DNA of 64,000 nt from the NCBI RefSeq assembly GCF_020283565.1, contig NC_060064.1, forward strand, positions 6,346,001 through 6,410,000, read 5' to 3'. This document shows positions 21,726 to 33,471 of the stretch, piece after piece (position 1 is the first letter of the stretch; each line of letters begins with the position of its first letter). The DNA comes from Trifolium pratense (taxonomy: Eukaryota > Streptophyta > Magnoliopsida > Fabales > Fabaceae). The position numbers were made by a program, and so were the translations under genes. Below the pieces are notes generated by a model. It made no database searches. It was not told the origin of the DNA and saw only the letters and a list, made by a program, of their open reading frames with translations.

Positions 21726-23670
21726 TTTTTCCAACCTACAAATGAATCCCTTTGTTGTTAAAATTCCTCTAGATGAAATTAAAAATTATTTAACCAATAC
21801 TATTACATATCTTTTTAGATAACCAATGCATAGAGTCAATCTGCCAGGTTTGTTGTAATATATATACAAGTAGTAATTAGTTTGTGTTTTTTATTACAAA
21901 ATAAAAAACCATTTACTAGTCTTTTCTATAATCAGTACTTTAATAAAATGAAAGGAAAAGGACAAATACTAACCATTTTCCTTTTTTTTTTTGACAAAAA
22001 CCATTTCCCTTATTAAGATACGGTTTAAGGAACTTTTGCATAGGATTTTTGTATATGATTCAATTTGAAAATGAATTCACACGTAAATTTTGAAAAACTG
22101 TAAGAAATTTTAGCAGAAAAAGGTGATACAATGAATAATAGTGATTTATATTGTGCTTTATCTTCAATTGATGAGTATAAGACAAAATAACACAACAATA
22201 TTTATAGAATAATACAAAATAAACTTTTAAAATTTTGAACATTTTTTTTATATCTTAAATGATGTTTGATTGAAAAAATATTATTTTTTTATTTCAGACA
22301 ACTTATAAATGAGATAAAAAGTTGAAAAAAATTAAGTTTTTATTCGGTCCATTTGCTATCCATTCTTTCCAATCTTAAAAACAATTTTAAAATCAAAGAT
22401 AGTACAACCATAGTTATCCCGTTCAGTCTTTAAATTTTTAGGGATAAAAACACCCTAAAAAAACTAAAAACTAAAAAATATTTTTTGGAGTCGTTTAATG
22501 GTGACTAATCTCCGTTGAGATTCTCTTCTCCCGAGTTTTTTACATGTGCTCGAGTTAGGGTTCATGCATGAATCGAATCTCTGAGCACTTGCTTAAGAAC
22601 ATCTCATGAAACTTAATTTAGGTTTCATACACAACTAATAAATGGTTCATTAAATTTTACTTCGATGTCAATTTTTTCCCGTTAAGTTCCTCCGTTGATT
22701 AGAAAAAATAAGAAACTCACTTAAATCAATTCATTTTTATTGTTGAACTATAATAACCAACTCCTCCACCCCTTAAGAAAAATCCACCTTATCTACAATA
22801 TTTTTGACAAGCCCTCGTCCACACCATTTGTTTTATTTTTGCTGAAAGTGCATACGATCGCAATCCAATAAAACTAGTTTCATAAAAAATTAAAAATCCG
22901 ATAAAACTAGCATTAGGTAATTATTTCCATTGAAATTTAGCATGTTTTGTAACTTTGTTTAATAGTAAATCCAAATTGCATAAGTTGGCATTAGGTAAAG
23001 TCTCCACAATCCTATATTACATTACCTACCTTACCTTTAATATCTTATGGGTAGATAGATGATATGATTTTCTACTTTAGTGGCTAATTAATTAAACTTA
23101 ATTTTATTTAGCTGAAAATTACGCAGGCCGCAGTCAAGTGTTGCATTTTTGTTTTGGGCCCCCAACGTGACCTATGGGCCCCAGTTGAAGATTCTTTTTC
23201 TTGGTTTGGGCCGTCACCGATTCTATCGTCTTATCGCTAATGATCACAACCGTTGAATTTAAAACATCACCCTCCATTTTTCTTGCTGTCTCTTTTCTCA
23301 TTAACCACAAGAGTTTTCATTGTTGGAAAGGTTAACATTGCCTCGATGGACATGATGGTCCATTGGTACCCCACACCAACGATGTGAGAGATGTTTACAA
23401 CTGTGGTTAATGCTTGGTTTCAATTTAGAATGTGTAAAATAAAATTTTACTACAGCAAATTAAATTGCAAACTTGTAAAGTAGATATATATTCCTGACTA
23501 AATCATAAAAAAAAAGTGATTTGTCGATGTAAGTCTTAGCGCAACTGTGAACACGAATATTGTTATGTTGACACTTTCATTTACCGTTTGATTTTGGGAT
23601 TTTCGCAGTTGCATGTCTGAGTTTTATTAGTGTTTACCAATTTATCTAAAAAAAAGTGATTAGATAAAAC
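21726..23670. other. gene-free AT-rich region
   Basis: No gene is supported. A short ORF on the minus strand at 22.1-22.2 kb is AT-rich and has no recognisable domain. Around 22,500-22,620 there is a possible SINE-like scrap (TGAATCGAATCTCTGAGCAC). Nothing else with readable ends. Confidence 0.5.
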
Positions 23671-23674
23671 ATTA

Positions 23675-23947
23675 CTCCCTCCGTCCGTTAATATAAGTCG
23701 TTTTTGCAATTTTTCACGCTTATTAAGAAAAATTGGTAGTGTAATAAATGTGTATTTTTTGGATATTACAATTACTATATTGTCCTTTGTGAAAAGATGT
23801 ATTTGTAGTTAACTTTACGTATTTCAATGTAAGTATGGTTATGTTTGGAAAAGTAATAATAAATGTGTTTAGGGAATTGAAAAATGACTTATATTTAGTG
23901 ACAAATTTTTTCTTTGAAAAAGTGCTTATAATTAGAGACAGATGGAG
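23675..23947. mobile_element. Stowaway-like MITE
   Basis: The ends CTCCCTCCGTCCGTTAATAT and, inverted, CTCCATCTGTCTCTAATTAT have TA on both sides (23673-23674 and 23948-23949). The inner words ATAAGTCGTTTTTGCAA and AAAAAGTGCTTATAA are inverted partners. Confidence 0.8.
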
Positions 23948-23949
23948 TA

Positions 23950-25328
23950 TAATTCAAATAACTACGAGAAATGTATACCATATTAGTGTTTTTTTTAATC
24001 AAATTTCGACTTGTTTTTGAGTGATTATGAAATTTTCATGACTTTTGTGAATAGTAGTGAATCTTAGAAAAAATTGTCTAACTTGTATATATTTAACAAT
24101 TTTTAGTTCGATAACATTCATCCGACTATTTGCATATCAACTAAACCTAATTCGACTGTTACTCGTTTGGCTACAACTTGCTTTAAAGTTTAATGAACAT
24201 GCCACATTAATATAAAATATTTTTACACTAACGTTTAATAATAATCTATTATTCCTCACATCATATCATTAGAGTTGATTGTAGTGAGTAAATTTAGCGG
24301 AATACATAGTTTTTTTTTGTTTTTGAAATTGCAGAATACATAGTTAATATTGTGTCGCAATGTAATATCATGTACCATTTTTTCATATTTTTAAGTGTAA
24401 GCAAATATAAACATATATAAGACGGAAAGAAGAGAAGAATAATATTTGTCAAAAAAGTTAGATAGATAATAAGATGCCGCCACTGCTACTCAAAAGTCTA
24501 AATGTAGTAGTATATAATTTGCCTTACAACTCACGTCTACCTTTTGGTTCTTGTTAAGGAAATACTCCTAATTACTCCTCTAATTTCTATACTTAATTAT
24601 ACTGTTTGCTGTTCTGGACTCATTTGTTTCTTCTGATCACCAACTCACGTCAAAGCCTACCTTAAGTATATATGTGTATGGGTTTTCCATTCTTTCAAGC
24701 GACTCACTCAGTCTCTTCTGTTTTGACTTGTAATTAACGCGTTAAACTGCAGGCAAACTAATTTATGCGTATAGTTCAGAGTTTAACATATTTGGAAATT
24801 TGATGTGCCACTTCACAATCATGTGAATGTTACCCTTCGCAAAATCATGTATGTATAGTTGTATAATGTCAAATGCATACAGTATATACCAAAAATTTAC
24901 ATTTTACACCATAGAAGAATATATATTAGTAGCTTAATTGTTATTGTTAATTTTTTATTAACAATTTAATGTTTCTTTTATAGTAATTTTATGAAATTGT
25001 TTGCTTTCAAAAACAGCTAGTACCTTACATATGTTGAGGTGGTTTGAGCCGACCTTGTCGCATTAAATGAATGATGATATATAGAGATTTATTTATAAGT
25101 AGAAACAATTTTTAACTAGTTTTATAGAATTAAATTAAATTTAATCTAAATTTTAATATGGTATCTGTTTTGGACTGGGTCTAAGACCCAATACCGAGGA
25201 CATCCTCCTATCCTCTGCAGAACTCGGCCCAACTAGACGCAAGCTCAAAATCGCATTTTCCTGTCCAATGGTCACATAAGTCAATCTTCTATAACGGTGG
25301 ACAACAGAATGATTGACATTTACTGTCA
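23950..25328. other. gene-free region
   Basis: AT-rich sequence with no supported gene. A small GC-richer block at about 25,170-25,260 (GACTGGGTCTAAGACCCAAT) contains a short inverted repeat but no recognised element. Confidence 0.45.
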
Positions 25329-25342
25329 ATCATGACTTTTCA

Positions 25343-26576
25343 AAACTTCCAAGGGAAAAACGACAGCTCTACCTTCTCTCCTCTTCACCTAGCCGGACCT
25401 TCTTCCCCTCCCGTCAAATCCAAATTATTTTCTCTGTTAAGATGTAGATCTAAGGTGTGGTGGTGCGATGAGTCCTCACCTCCGCACGACCGTCACCCTC
25501 TTTCCTTTCCGGTGATGGTTTCTAGATCCAGATCTGTTCTCACGTCTTATGTCTGATTCCTTCTCGTTAGAGGACTATTGGGTGGTTACAAAGATGGTGG
25601 CGCCGCCGTTAGCTCTGTTTCTGGTCAAATCGATCATTTTCGTTTTGGGCACGTTTTGGGTGGGGTTTTGGCTGCGAGGTTCTTGTTGGTGTTGGAGATG
25701 GCAGAGCTGCCAGTTTGTTTGGCTCCGGTGGTGGCTTTGGCACGGTGGTGATGGTGAGGTGATGAGGTGGTGGTGCTGTTTGTGGTGATCACGGTGGGTG
25801 GCAGATTGGTGGGCATTGGTGATGAGGTGTTGTTGTGGTGGTTGTGACGGTTCTAAGTTGGGATGGTGGTGGCTGCGCCAGATCTGAGATAGGGGTGGTG
25901 TGGCGGCAGCTGCGACTGTTCTGAGTTGGAGGTGTTGCGAGGGTGTGGTAGTGACGATTCTAAGTTGGGATGGTGGTGGCTGCGTCCGATCTGAGTAATG
26001 AGTGGTGTGGCGGCGGCTGCGACGGTTCTGAGTTGGAGGTGTTGCGGTGGTGAGGTGTTCACGTCGAGGTGTTGGATTTGGCGCCGTCGGTGTGAGGTTG
26101 ATGATGTGTGTGATTGGTTTTCCTCGATACGAGATTCTCTGACCGCTTTCAAATCTGTTGAGATTTGCAGGATTCGTTTTTGTGTCTCTGATGGTTTCAA
26201 AATCTGCTGAGATTTGCATGTTTCTTTGTATCTGGTCGACCTTTTCCGCATCGGTGTTGACTGTTGGCGCGCGAAGCTGCTTTTTGTATTCTGATCGGCC
26301 GATAACTTTTGATTCGAGATCGGGAGTTATAGTCTTAGGGCATCTTTTTGGGTCGGATTGATGGTCCTCTTTGTTGGTTTGGTGTTTATGGTGTGTGTTC
26401 TAGGTGGTCTGGTGACTGTGGAGTGTGTACTAGGCGTTGTCTGTCTTTTAGCTTTCTCATTAGTGTTCCGCTTATATACAGCGCATATGTTTTGTAATTC
26501 CGTTTATCCCGGACTCTGTTTGTCTTGTGCAGAGAGATCGGTTATTATAAATAATAATTTGTCGTTCAAAAAAAAA
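25343..26576 (+). mobile_element. poly(A)-tailed retroposon, family R1, complete copy
   Basis: A perfect 14-bp duplication ATCATGACTTTTCA flanks this insertion at 25329-25342 and 26577-26590. The right end is GTCGTTC followed by about 10 A. That combination shows target-primed reverse transcription. The first 700 bp are GC-rich with dense GGTGGT repeats; the last 500 bp are shared with the copies at 7.5 kb and 37.8 kb (GTTCCGCTTATATA, TTGTCTTGTGCAGAGA). No reverse transcriptase or endonuclease reading is present. It is either a non-autonomous family or a LINE whose ORFs were deleted. Long frames inside it come from the repeated codon-like pattern and are not believed. Confidence 0.88.
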
Positions 26577-26590
26577 ATCATGACTTTTCA

Positions 26591-27464
26591 GCTGTTATTC
26601 TGATAGCCATTAATGACGAGGATACCGTATTTGTCATCTTGTTAATGACATTGGCTGAGGACTATATATACATTCTCATGCAAAAGGATCAGGTATTTTA
26701 TCTTTACTCTCTTAAACCGACACTTTATGCAAATACTGACTTTAGCGTCATAGTGTTTGCACTCAGTACAACCCCTCATTTCGTGCAACCGTGCAACGAG
26801 AACTACCGTCAATTAGCTACGTCAATTCTGATCAGATAAAATCAGTATCAGTTATGTGTGTCTTAAACAGAACTAAGAAAATGATCGTTATAATGAAAGT
26901 AACAATAATTCCCTCTCTACTAAACAATAATTTTTCAAATGCAAATTGTTTTAATATACTATAAATTATAAATTTAAAGTTTTAAACATATATGGAATTT
27001 GCAAAACCCCAAATTCCGGTGACCAAATCCAAGTTGTGAGCAGATGAACTACATGGTAAACATATATGTTGGAAGTTTGCTTGTCATTGTGGTCCATTTA
27101 GAGCTATCTGTCATAGTCATACATGTGCATATACAACACATATCCTTGCTGTGTAATTAACCACAAAGGGTACCAAAAGTAAACTTAATTAAGCTATTTT
27201 TTAATATAATAAATAAAATAATTATAGGAAGAGTTAGTTGAAAATTTAAGTTAGCTAGCTACCAACTGAATAACGATATATGTATAATCCATAAGGATCA
27301 TATATACGAACAAGAGTTATTTTCTTGTCATTCACATGCATGTCGTACACAAATAAGAGCAGAAAATGATCGTAGGGGTTTGATAACGACCCTTTCAGCT
27401 ATATTATAATTTTTGGATTTATGTTTACAAAATAATTTTTGGAATTTGTTTTCATCTTGTATGA
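26591..27464. other. gene-free region
   Basis: No coding region is supported. The stretch is AT-rich after 26,840 and has no repeat with clear ends. Confidence 0.45.
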
Positions 27465-27473
27465 TAATACAAA

Positions 27474-27663
27474 GAGGAGTGCTAGCAACACACTCCAATA
27501 ACAAACACACTCTAACACACTCTCTTCTATTGGTTAAAATTTATATGGGTCCCATAAAAGTTATATGGGTCCACATTTTTTTATGGGACTCATGTGAATT
27601 TCAACCAATAAAAGAGAGTGTGTTGGAGTGTGTTTGTTAAAAAGTGTGTTGCTAACATTATTC
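27474..27663. mobile_element. 9-bp-TSD MITE family C
   Basis: The arms GTGCTAGCAACACACTCCAA and inverted ATGTTAGCAACACACTTTTT continue with AACAAACACACT and CACACTCTCTT in both. A perfect 9-bp duplication TAATACAAA lies at 27465-27473 and 27664-27672. The short centre repeats ATGGGTCCCAT words. Confidence 0.88.
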
Positions 27664-27672
27664 TAATACAAA

Positions 27673-28800
27673 TTGGCAAATGCTAGCTACAGACAATCTC
27701 AACGGTTGCATTTTCTGAATCCGTTTGTTGTGGGTCATAAAAGTACTTTTTTTTTGAAGGAGGGTCATAAAAGTACTTATCATGCACTTATAAGTTATAC
27801 CATATGCATATACTTAGGGTCCATATGATCCATAACTTTTTTACTTCTTCTTCTTTCTTTTTTTTTTTTTTTAGAACGATTTATTAACTTGAGTACTCAA
27901 ACCCAATTCAAAAAAATCAATATAAGTATATTGAAAACAAGTGAGTGGATTGGTTCACCAATTTCCAAAAATAAGATTTTTGTTTCTATTTTCTCTACAA
28001 ATAAACCACACTCATGTTATCCGCTACATTCTATCGACCATATCCATAATATTAGTTACTTTTTTTTTATTGAAGATCAATGTCGTTATACTACCAAATA
28101 TATTACATTGTGGTTTACCTAATTAAATGAGACATCTTCTAACCATTTTGTGAAACGTTTTTCAAATAGAAGAAATTAAATAAAACACACACCCGTGCAA
28201 CCTTTAGTACAAAGTTAATAAAAATCAGAGGTTTATTTGCCTATTGATTAAAGTCAGAGGGTACTACTTGATTTTTTTGCCAATGGTTATAATTATATAA
28301 ATATAGATATAGGTATAGGTATAGATGAATGAAGTACTTTTGATGAAATTATTTATTCATTTTTGTTGTAATATATTTTCAACTATTTATTACGACATTT
28401 AACATATTATTTTTTTCTCAGCAATAAATTATTAAAGGTTTTTGAGCTATGCACCATAGTATAAACAATACGATTTTTTTTCTCTCAACTGAATTTTCTT
28501 TATACATAATAGTCAGGACAAAACTTATATGTATTTCTTTAGATGCAGTTTTTCCTGTTCCTCTCACAAAAATGTAGTTATTTATATTTTTTTATTAAAA
28601 AAAGAAAAAGAAAATTGTTTTCAAATAAAAATAACTTCCTCCATGTATCTAGTACAGTAAGAACTGTGTATACAGTAAGAACTGCGTATATGGAACTGTA
28701 CATAAGTTTGGTCCTAAGAGTCAATGATCAAACCCAATAACTTGTTCAAGGGAGAAAAATCTCTTATTATTTGGACAAATTCATTATTGATAACTAAGTA
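27673..28800. other. gene-free region
   Basis: Only short AT-rich frames and small direct repeats are seen: AGGGTCATAAAAGTACTT twice near 27,735-27,778, and a 19-bp TACAGTAAGAACTG repeat near 28,653-28,685. No gene. Confidence 0.5.
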
Positions 28801-28818
28801 TTAAAGATATTTGATGTT

Positions 28819-28937
28819 TTTTTTTTAAGAAGCAAAATTAACCCGCCCAAATTGGCACCAGGGAGAATCGAACCTCAGACCTCAAGAGGAGCACACTCCA
28901 GGTCCCAAGTCAATACAAATGCACCAATCCAAGTGGG
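28819..28937 (-). mobile_element. SINE with 18-bp target duplication, minus strand
   Basis: The direct repeat TTAAAGATATTTGATGTT flanks it at 28801-28818 and 28938-28955 without mismatch. On the minus strand it has a B box (GAGGTTCGATTCTCCC) and ends GGGTTAATTTTGCTTCTT before poly(A). Its 3' end differs from the S1 SINEs, so it is a second family. Confidence 0.88.
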
Positions 28938-29228
28938 TTAAAGATATTTGATGTTACATCGAACTTTGAATACGACAAATAAATAGAAACAAATTTTCTT
29001 ACAAAAGCGATAAACAAAAAGGAATGGAGAGAGTAACATCTTACCGTTAAATTGAGATTCTTTCCATTTTTTATTCTTATTTATGTGTTGGGTTAGTCCA
29101 TAAATTTTTCTCTAACTTCAATTAGGTTCACCGCTAATGTACGGTGAAATTAGTCTTTTAAATTATTCGAAATGATAATCAATTTTTATTGACTAAGTCG
29201 CCTCTTATAAAAAAATAAGAGATAATAA

Positions 29229-29410
29229 TATTAATTGTTATGCATTGTCACTGTAAATATTCTTTACACATGCATTTAATGATGTGGCAATACATCATTT
29301 AATGAACGTGATACATAATGTGTTTTTAAATATCATACATGATATGTTGGTATATTATTGGATACATATATAAAATAACTTTACACTAACGGTGTATATA
29401 AATTAAATTC
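29229..29410 (-). mobile_element. Mutator-type MITE family A, copy 4 (inverted, diverged)
   Basis: Read on the minus strand it follows copies 1-3 throughout (GAATTTAATTTATATACACC, TATCATGTATG, CATTAAATGATGT). It has many substitutions and no readable duplication. It is the oldest copy in the window. Confidence 0.75.
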
Positions 29411-29938
29411 TAGATTAATCACCTTCATAATTATGTATCTGAATTTTATGTGGTGTTTATCTCTTCCAATTGGAAGAAAAAAGCTTAAAGTAACACTCAC
29501 AATAATTGAACTATAGGAATACTATTTCTATCTGGCTAGAATGATCCCAGCTAATAGTATTCATGTAAACCAAAGTTAACAACCTTTCATTCAGTAAAGT
29601 TGAATACCATTTCCTCTTTATCAACAGTGATTGTCTGGCAAATGGGTCGGATCAGATCACATTCAGCTTTACTAATCTTTGTCTTTTTGTATTAACAATT
29701 TTTTAAATTAAATTTACTTATAATAATACAGTATTTGTTTTTGTGGGTTAAAAAGGAGAAATCCAAGCCTGGAAGCAAAGGAAAGGAGGAGTATAAGTTG
29801 TTGGAACAGGTCACCCACAATTTGTCCAATACTTAATTTATTGTGACCATTTCCTCATAAAGATAAAGTAGAAGAAAGAAAGTGACGGCATATTCTAATT
29901 TTCCAACCCAACATGGGAATTTTTAAATTAAATTTGTT
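29411..29938. other. gene-free region
   Basis: Nothing with a recognisable structure. It lies between a MITE and the non-LTR remnant that starts at about 29,939. Confidence 0.4.
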
Positions 29939-30612
29939 CGAGATTTTCTTTTAGCTATCCCCATCGATAGGTTAGGACAACATATGTCAACGGTAAAATA
30001 TCGCACTATTATTAGATACCGTCTCATGATTCTTATATTTTCTATTGATGAGATTTGCCCTGTTTGCCATAAAGTGTGTTCGGATCAATTTGGGGAGCAT
30101 GCAGTTCATTGTAAGGAGCTTCTAGGCTTCAAATATAGGCTTGTGACATTTTTAAGCGTGCAGGTGTATCTGTGAAGAAAGAGGCGCGTGTGAACTTTTT
30201 GACTGACCCACAAGAAGGGAGACCGGCACTTAGACCTGCAGATGTTCTCGTTTACGGTTGGATAGGAGGGAAGCATGCTTGTTTGGACTTAACTGGAGTT
30301 TCCCCACTTGTAGGATTGAGAACAAGGGATTTTATTGTAGGTCAAGCGGCCCTCAAAGTTGCTTCAAGCAAAGTGGCCAAACATGAAAAAGCGTGTTCTG
30401 ATAATCAACATGTTTTTATACCTTTTGCGTTTGACATTTTTGGCTTCTTAGCACCAAATGCTGTTGATCTTTTGAAAAGAGTTCAAAGGGTCATGCATAA
30501 TAATGTTGTCTCTCCTAGGTCTATGGATGTGGTTTTCAAAAGAATTGAGTTTGTCATTCAAAAAGTACTAGCAGCACAGCTTGTTGCCCGTTTACCTTTC
30601 ATTAATGTGTAA
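29939..30612 (+). pseudogene. C-terminal remnant of a reverse-transcriptase element with zinc finger and RLE-like end
   Basis: The reading DFLLAIPIDRLGQHMSTVKY leads to a cysteine/histidine motif (CPVCHKVCSDQFGEHAVHC). After GFKYR the frame breaks: a short deletion (about 20-30 bp by comparison with remembered relatives) moves the rest one frame over, where AGVSVKKEARVNFLTDP, LRPADVLVYGWIGGKHACLD and KRVQRVMHNNVVSPRSMDVV follow to TAA 30610-30612. Plant proteins with this end also carry an upstream reverse transcriptase and are often misnamed auxilin-like; that part is missing here. The C-C-H-C finger followed by RPAD...CLDLTG resembles the finger plus restriction-like endonuclease of R2-type elements; this last point is inference. 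Confidence 0.7.
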
Positions 30613-30890
30613 TTATTTTTGATATATAAGAGGAAATAATAGGTAGGAAAAACAATAAAAATTTCAAATTACATAAAAAAAATAAATTTCAAATCCATTT
30701 TATGAGTATTATTTTTATTTCATGTCAACGTAAATAGAATCCCTAATCATCTATTTAAGGGTAAAAATCTCTTACCATTTAGACTTGATTATTAATAATA
30801 TTATATTTGACGTTAAGAAAAAAAAAAAAACTCTGGTTCCCAGGAAAGGAAGCTGATAATTTAGAGTTTGACTGCGAGGTAAGTAAAGTC
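30613..30890. other. short spacer
   Basis: AT-rich spacer between the non-LTR remnant and the TRIM, with no feature seen. Confidence 0.4.
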
Positions 30891-31208
30891 TGATAAAAAA
30901 TTATTCACACATTAGATGTGAGATGAACTGAACATGTGTTTATAAGTGAGGACAATCCACACCTTACAAGCCGATTATGTAAATTTGAGTTAGAACGAAT
31001 TTTCAATTTTAAAATGGTATTAGAGTCTCTTTGAAATCCGTTGGACTACCCACCATTTATATCGACGCACCAAACCCAATAATGCTAGGCATGAAGGAGT
31101 GTGTTAAAAAGTTTCACATCAAATGTGATATGACCCAAACATAGGTCAATGCTCACTTGCAAACCGATTTTGTAAAGTTCAATTAACTCAACTGCTAATT
31201 CTAAAAAT
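30891..31208 (+). mobile_element. TRIM (miniature LTR retrotransposon), degenerate
   Basis: Two diverged direct repeats of about 110-120 bp, 30891-31014 and 31102-31208, share ACACATTAGATGTGAGATGA-like starts and CTTACAAGCCGATTxTGTAA-like middles. Just after the first is TGGTATTAGAGTC (31015-31027), close to the initiator-Met-tRNA primer site. A purine-rich ATGAAGGAGTG precedes the second repeat. The internal region is under 90 bp with no coding capacity, as in plant TRIMs. Confidence 0.75.
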
Positions 31209-31485
31209 ATCTCAAATCAAATATTTTTATTTCTTCTGCATTAATTAAAAAATGAAGATTCTTTTAAATATTTTACGTTTTTATTTGGTCCATAAAAGCA
31301 AAGGGCCTAAAACAAAACAAAGGGCAAAACAGATAACAAAAGAACGCACTCACAACAAAGGAAACATAACAGAACTCTTCATCATCATTTCAACTCAAAA
31401 AAACAAAAAACAGAGAAAAAGAAAGAAAAGATAATAAAGAGAGAAATAAAAGCAAGAAGAAGAAGAAGGGTTTTGATTGAACAAG

Positions 31486-33471
31486 ATGAGTGAACAACAA
31501 AGTAACAGCAACAATCAATTGGTAGTTCAGAATTCAGGAAGTTTAAGCTTCAGTAGTCATTTGTCTAAGGAAGATGAAGAGATGTCAAAGTCTGCTCTTT
31601 CAACTTTTAGGGCTAAAGAAGAAGAAATTGAAAAGAAGAAGTTGGAAGTTAGAGAGAAGGTTCAGTTTCAGTTAGGTCGTGTTGAAGAAGAAACCAAACG
31701 TCTTGCAACAATTCGTGAGGTATATATATATATTTCACTTTTTTTTTTTTCTTTTTCAGATTTAACTTTCATTTCTATTTCAAATTTTAATTTCACTAAT
31801 AAAACATGTAAACCCTTTTTCTGTTTAGGATTTGTACCAATTATTATTTTTTTATTTTTTTTATAAATAAATTGACTAATTTTAGTACTAAAATTTAAGG
31901 ATTTTAAATACGAGGAAATATCTTTGTCAAAAAAAATTATTAGGAAGTATCTGTGGTTTTGTTGGAATCTGGTGAACAAGAGTTTGTTGGGATATTTTAT
32001 TTTATTTATTAAATTTAATTTAAATAATTTAACTATTTATTTATTTATTATTTTTGCAAAAATATCAAGTTAATTGGTCCTTTTCATGCATATTATTCTT
32101 AATAAATCAGGTTTTGTAGTAATAAGGAGATTAATTGAGGTTTGAAGAACATGTAGAGCACTTGATTATACCCGATCTGTGGTTCTGTTCTTAAGACAGA
32201 GTCAATTTGAATAAAAAAAAATATTTATGAGGAAAATAATTTAAAATTTGAAAATTCTTAATCACCCTGATTTGTTCTTTGTCATAAAGCAGTATTAGTT
32301 TATGAAACAAATTATTAATATTTTTTGCGTCCTGAACTAGAAGGTTAAAAAAACAAGATTAATATTTTTGGTTTTCTAGAAGCCTAATTTTTTTTTACCA
32401 TGTCATTGATATGTAATTGAACAAATTGCAAACTTTTTGTTATTTGAGGAATTTCAGGAGCTTGAAGCACTTGCAGATCCAATGAGGAAGGAAGTTTCAG
32501 TTGTTAGAAAGAGGATTGATTCAATAAACAAAGAATTAAAGCCACTTGGTCATAACTGCCAGAAGAAGGTGAGGCTAATTCAAATTTCAAATTTATAATA
32601 ACTGTTCATAGGGGTTTTTGAATAATAATTATTATTATGTATGTAATGATATTTTATTAGAGAGACTATTGAAATTTGGTTTTTGATACGTTACAGGAGA
32701 AAGAATACAAAGATGCTCTTGAAGCTTTTAATGAAAAGAATAGGGAAAAAGTACAGCTAATTACTAAATTAATGGAGGTTAGTCTCAAATTCCTAATTGT
32801 TTTTATGAATGATTTGAGTATGGCTTTGGTTCTGTTGTGATAAAAATTGATTTCACAATGAGTTTGGTGAAATCACGGTGACATTGTTATTTTGCTCAAG
32901 CTAGTTTTTGTCAAAATTTTGGTGGCTCGTCGTGATTCTAATCATCTCATCGACAATCAAATCATACATTGAGTCTATGTTGGTATCACGGTAGGATGCC
33001 AGAATCACATTGATCCACCGTGATTTTTCAAAAGCCACATAGTGTAGCTTCTGTGAAATTACGGTGGATCATTGCCTCACTGGCGTATAAGTTAGTTGAA
33101 TGTGAAATGGTTTATGTTTGAATATATTCACGTATGAGTTTGAACCAAAAAATTTGAATGTAAAAATAATCTTCATAGTAAAAAGTTGTAAATCGTAACT
33201 TAAAAATCATAAGGCAAAATCAATTTCAAACGATATTAAACAAATATGTCAAAATCAATTGTAGGTGTATGGTGATACAAAAAACAAATTGAATACACAT
33301 AAATATCTTGATGTAGGGTTTTAGTTCTTAATTATGTTGATGTTGATGCTACCAATTATTAATTCTTCTTAAATTCTTGATGTGATTAAGCTGGTGAGCG
33401 AAAGCGAAAGATTGAGGATGAAGAAGCTGGAGGAGCTGAGTAAGAACATAGATTCAATGCAAATGCAATGA
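31486..33471 (+). CDS. RAB6-interacting golgin-like protein (GORAB family)
   Basis: Four exons, 31486-31719, 32458-32568, 32697-32777 and 33391-33471, all start and end on whole codons and join to a 168-residue protein. The ATG lies after a purine-rich leader. The protein is almost entirely charged coiled coil: Ser/Asn/Gln-rich N-terminus (to about residue 40), then EEEIEKKKLEVREKVQFQL, ELEALADPMRKEVSVVRKRI, DSINKELKPLGHNCQKK, EKEYKDALEAFNEKN and KKLEELSKNIDSMQMQ. This is the pattern of the plant proteins annotated as RAB6-interacting golgin, by analogy with animal GORAB/SCYL1BP1, a Golgi coiled-coil protein. The plant role is not established. Intron 3 has a MITE-like CACGGTGAT repeat also seen in the GRF intron. 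Confidence 0.85.

Noticed and set aside
25575..26251. Long overlapping frames on the minus strand (up to 214 codons) rich in His, Thr, Pro and Gln
   Set aside because: They lie entirely in the GGTGGT-rich half of the retroposon, where several frames stay open because of the repeat. No domain, no sensible start context.
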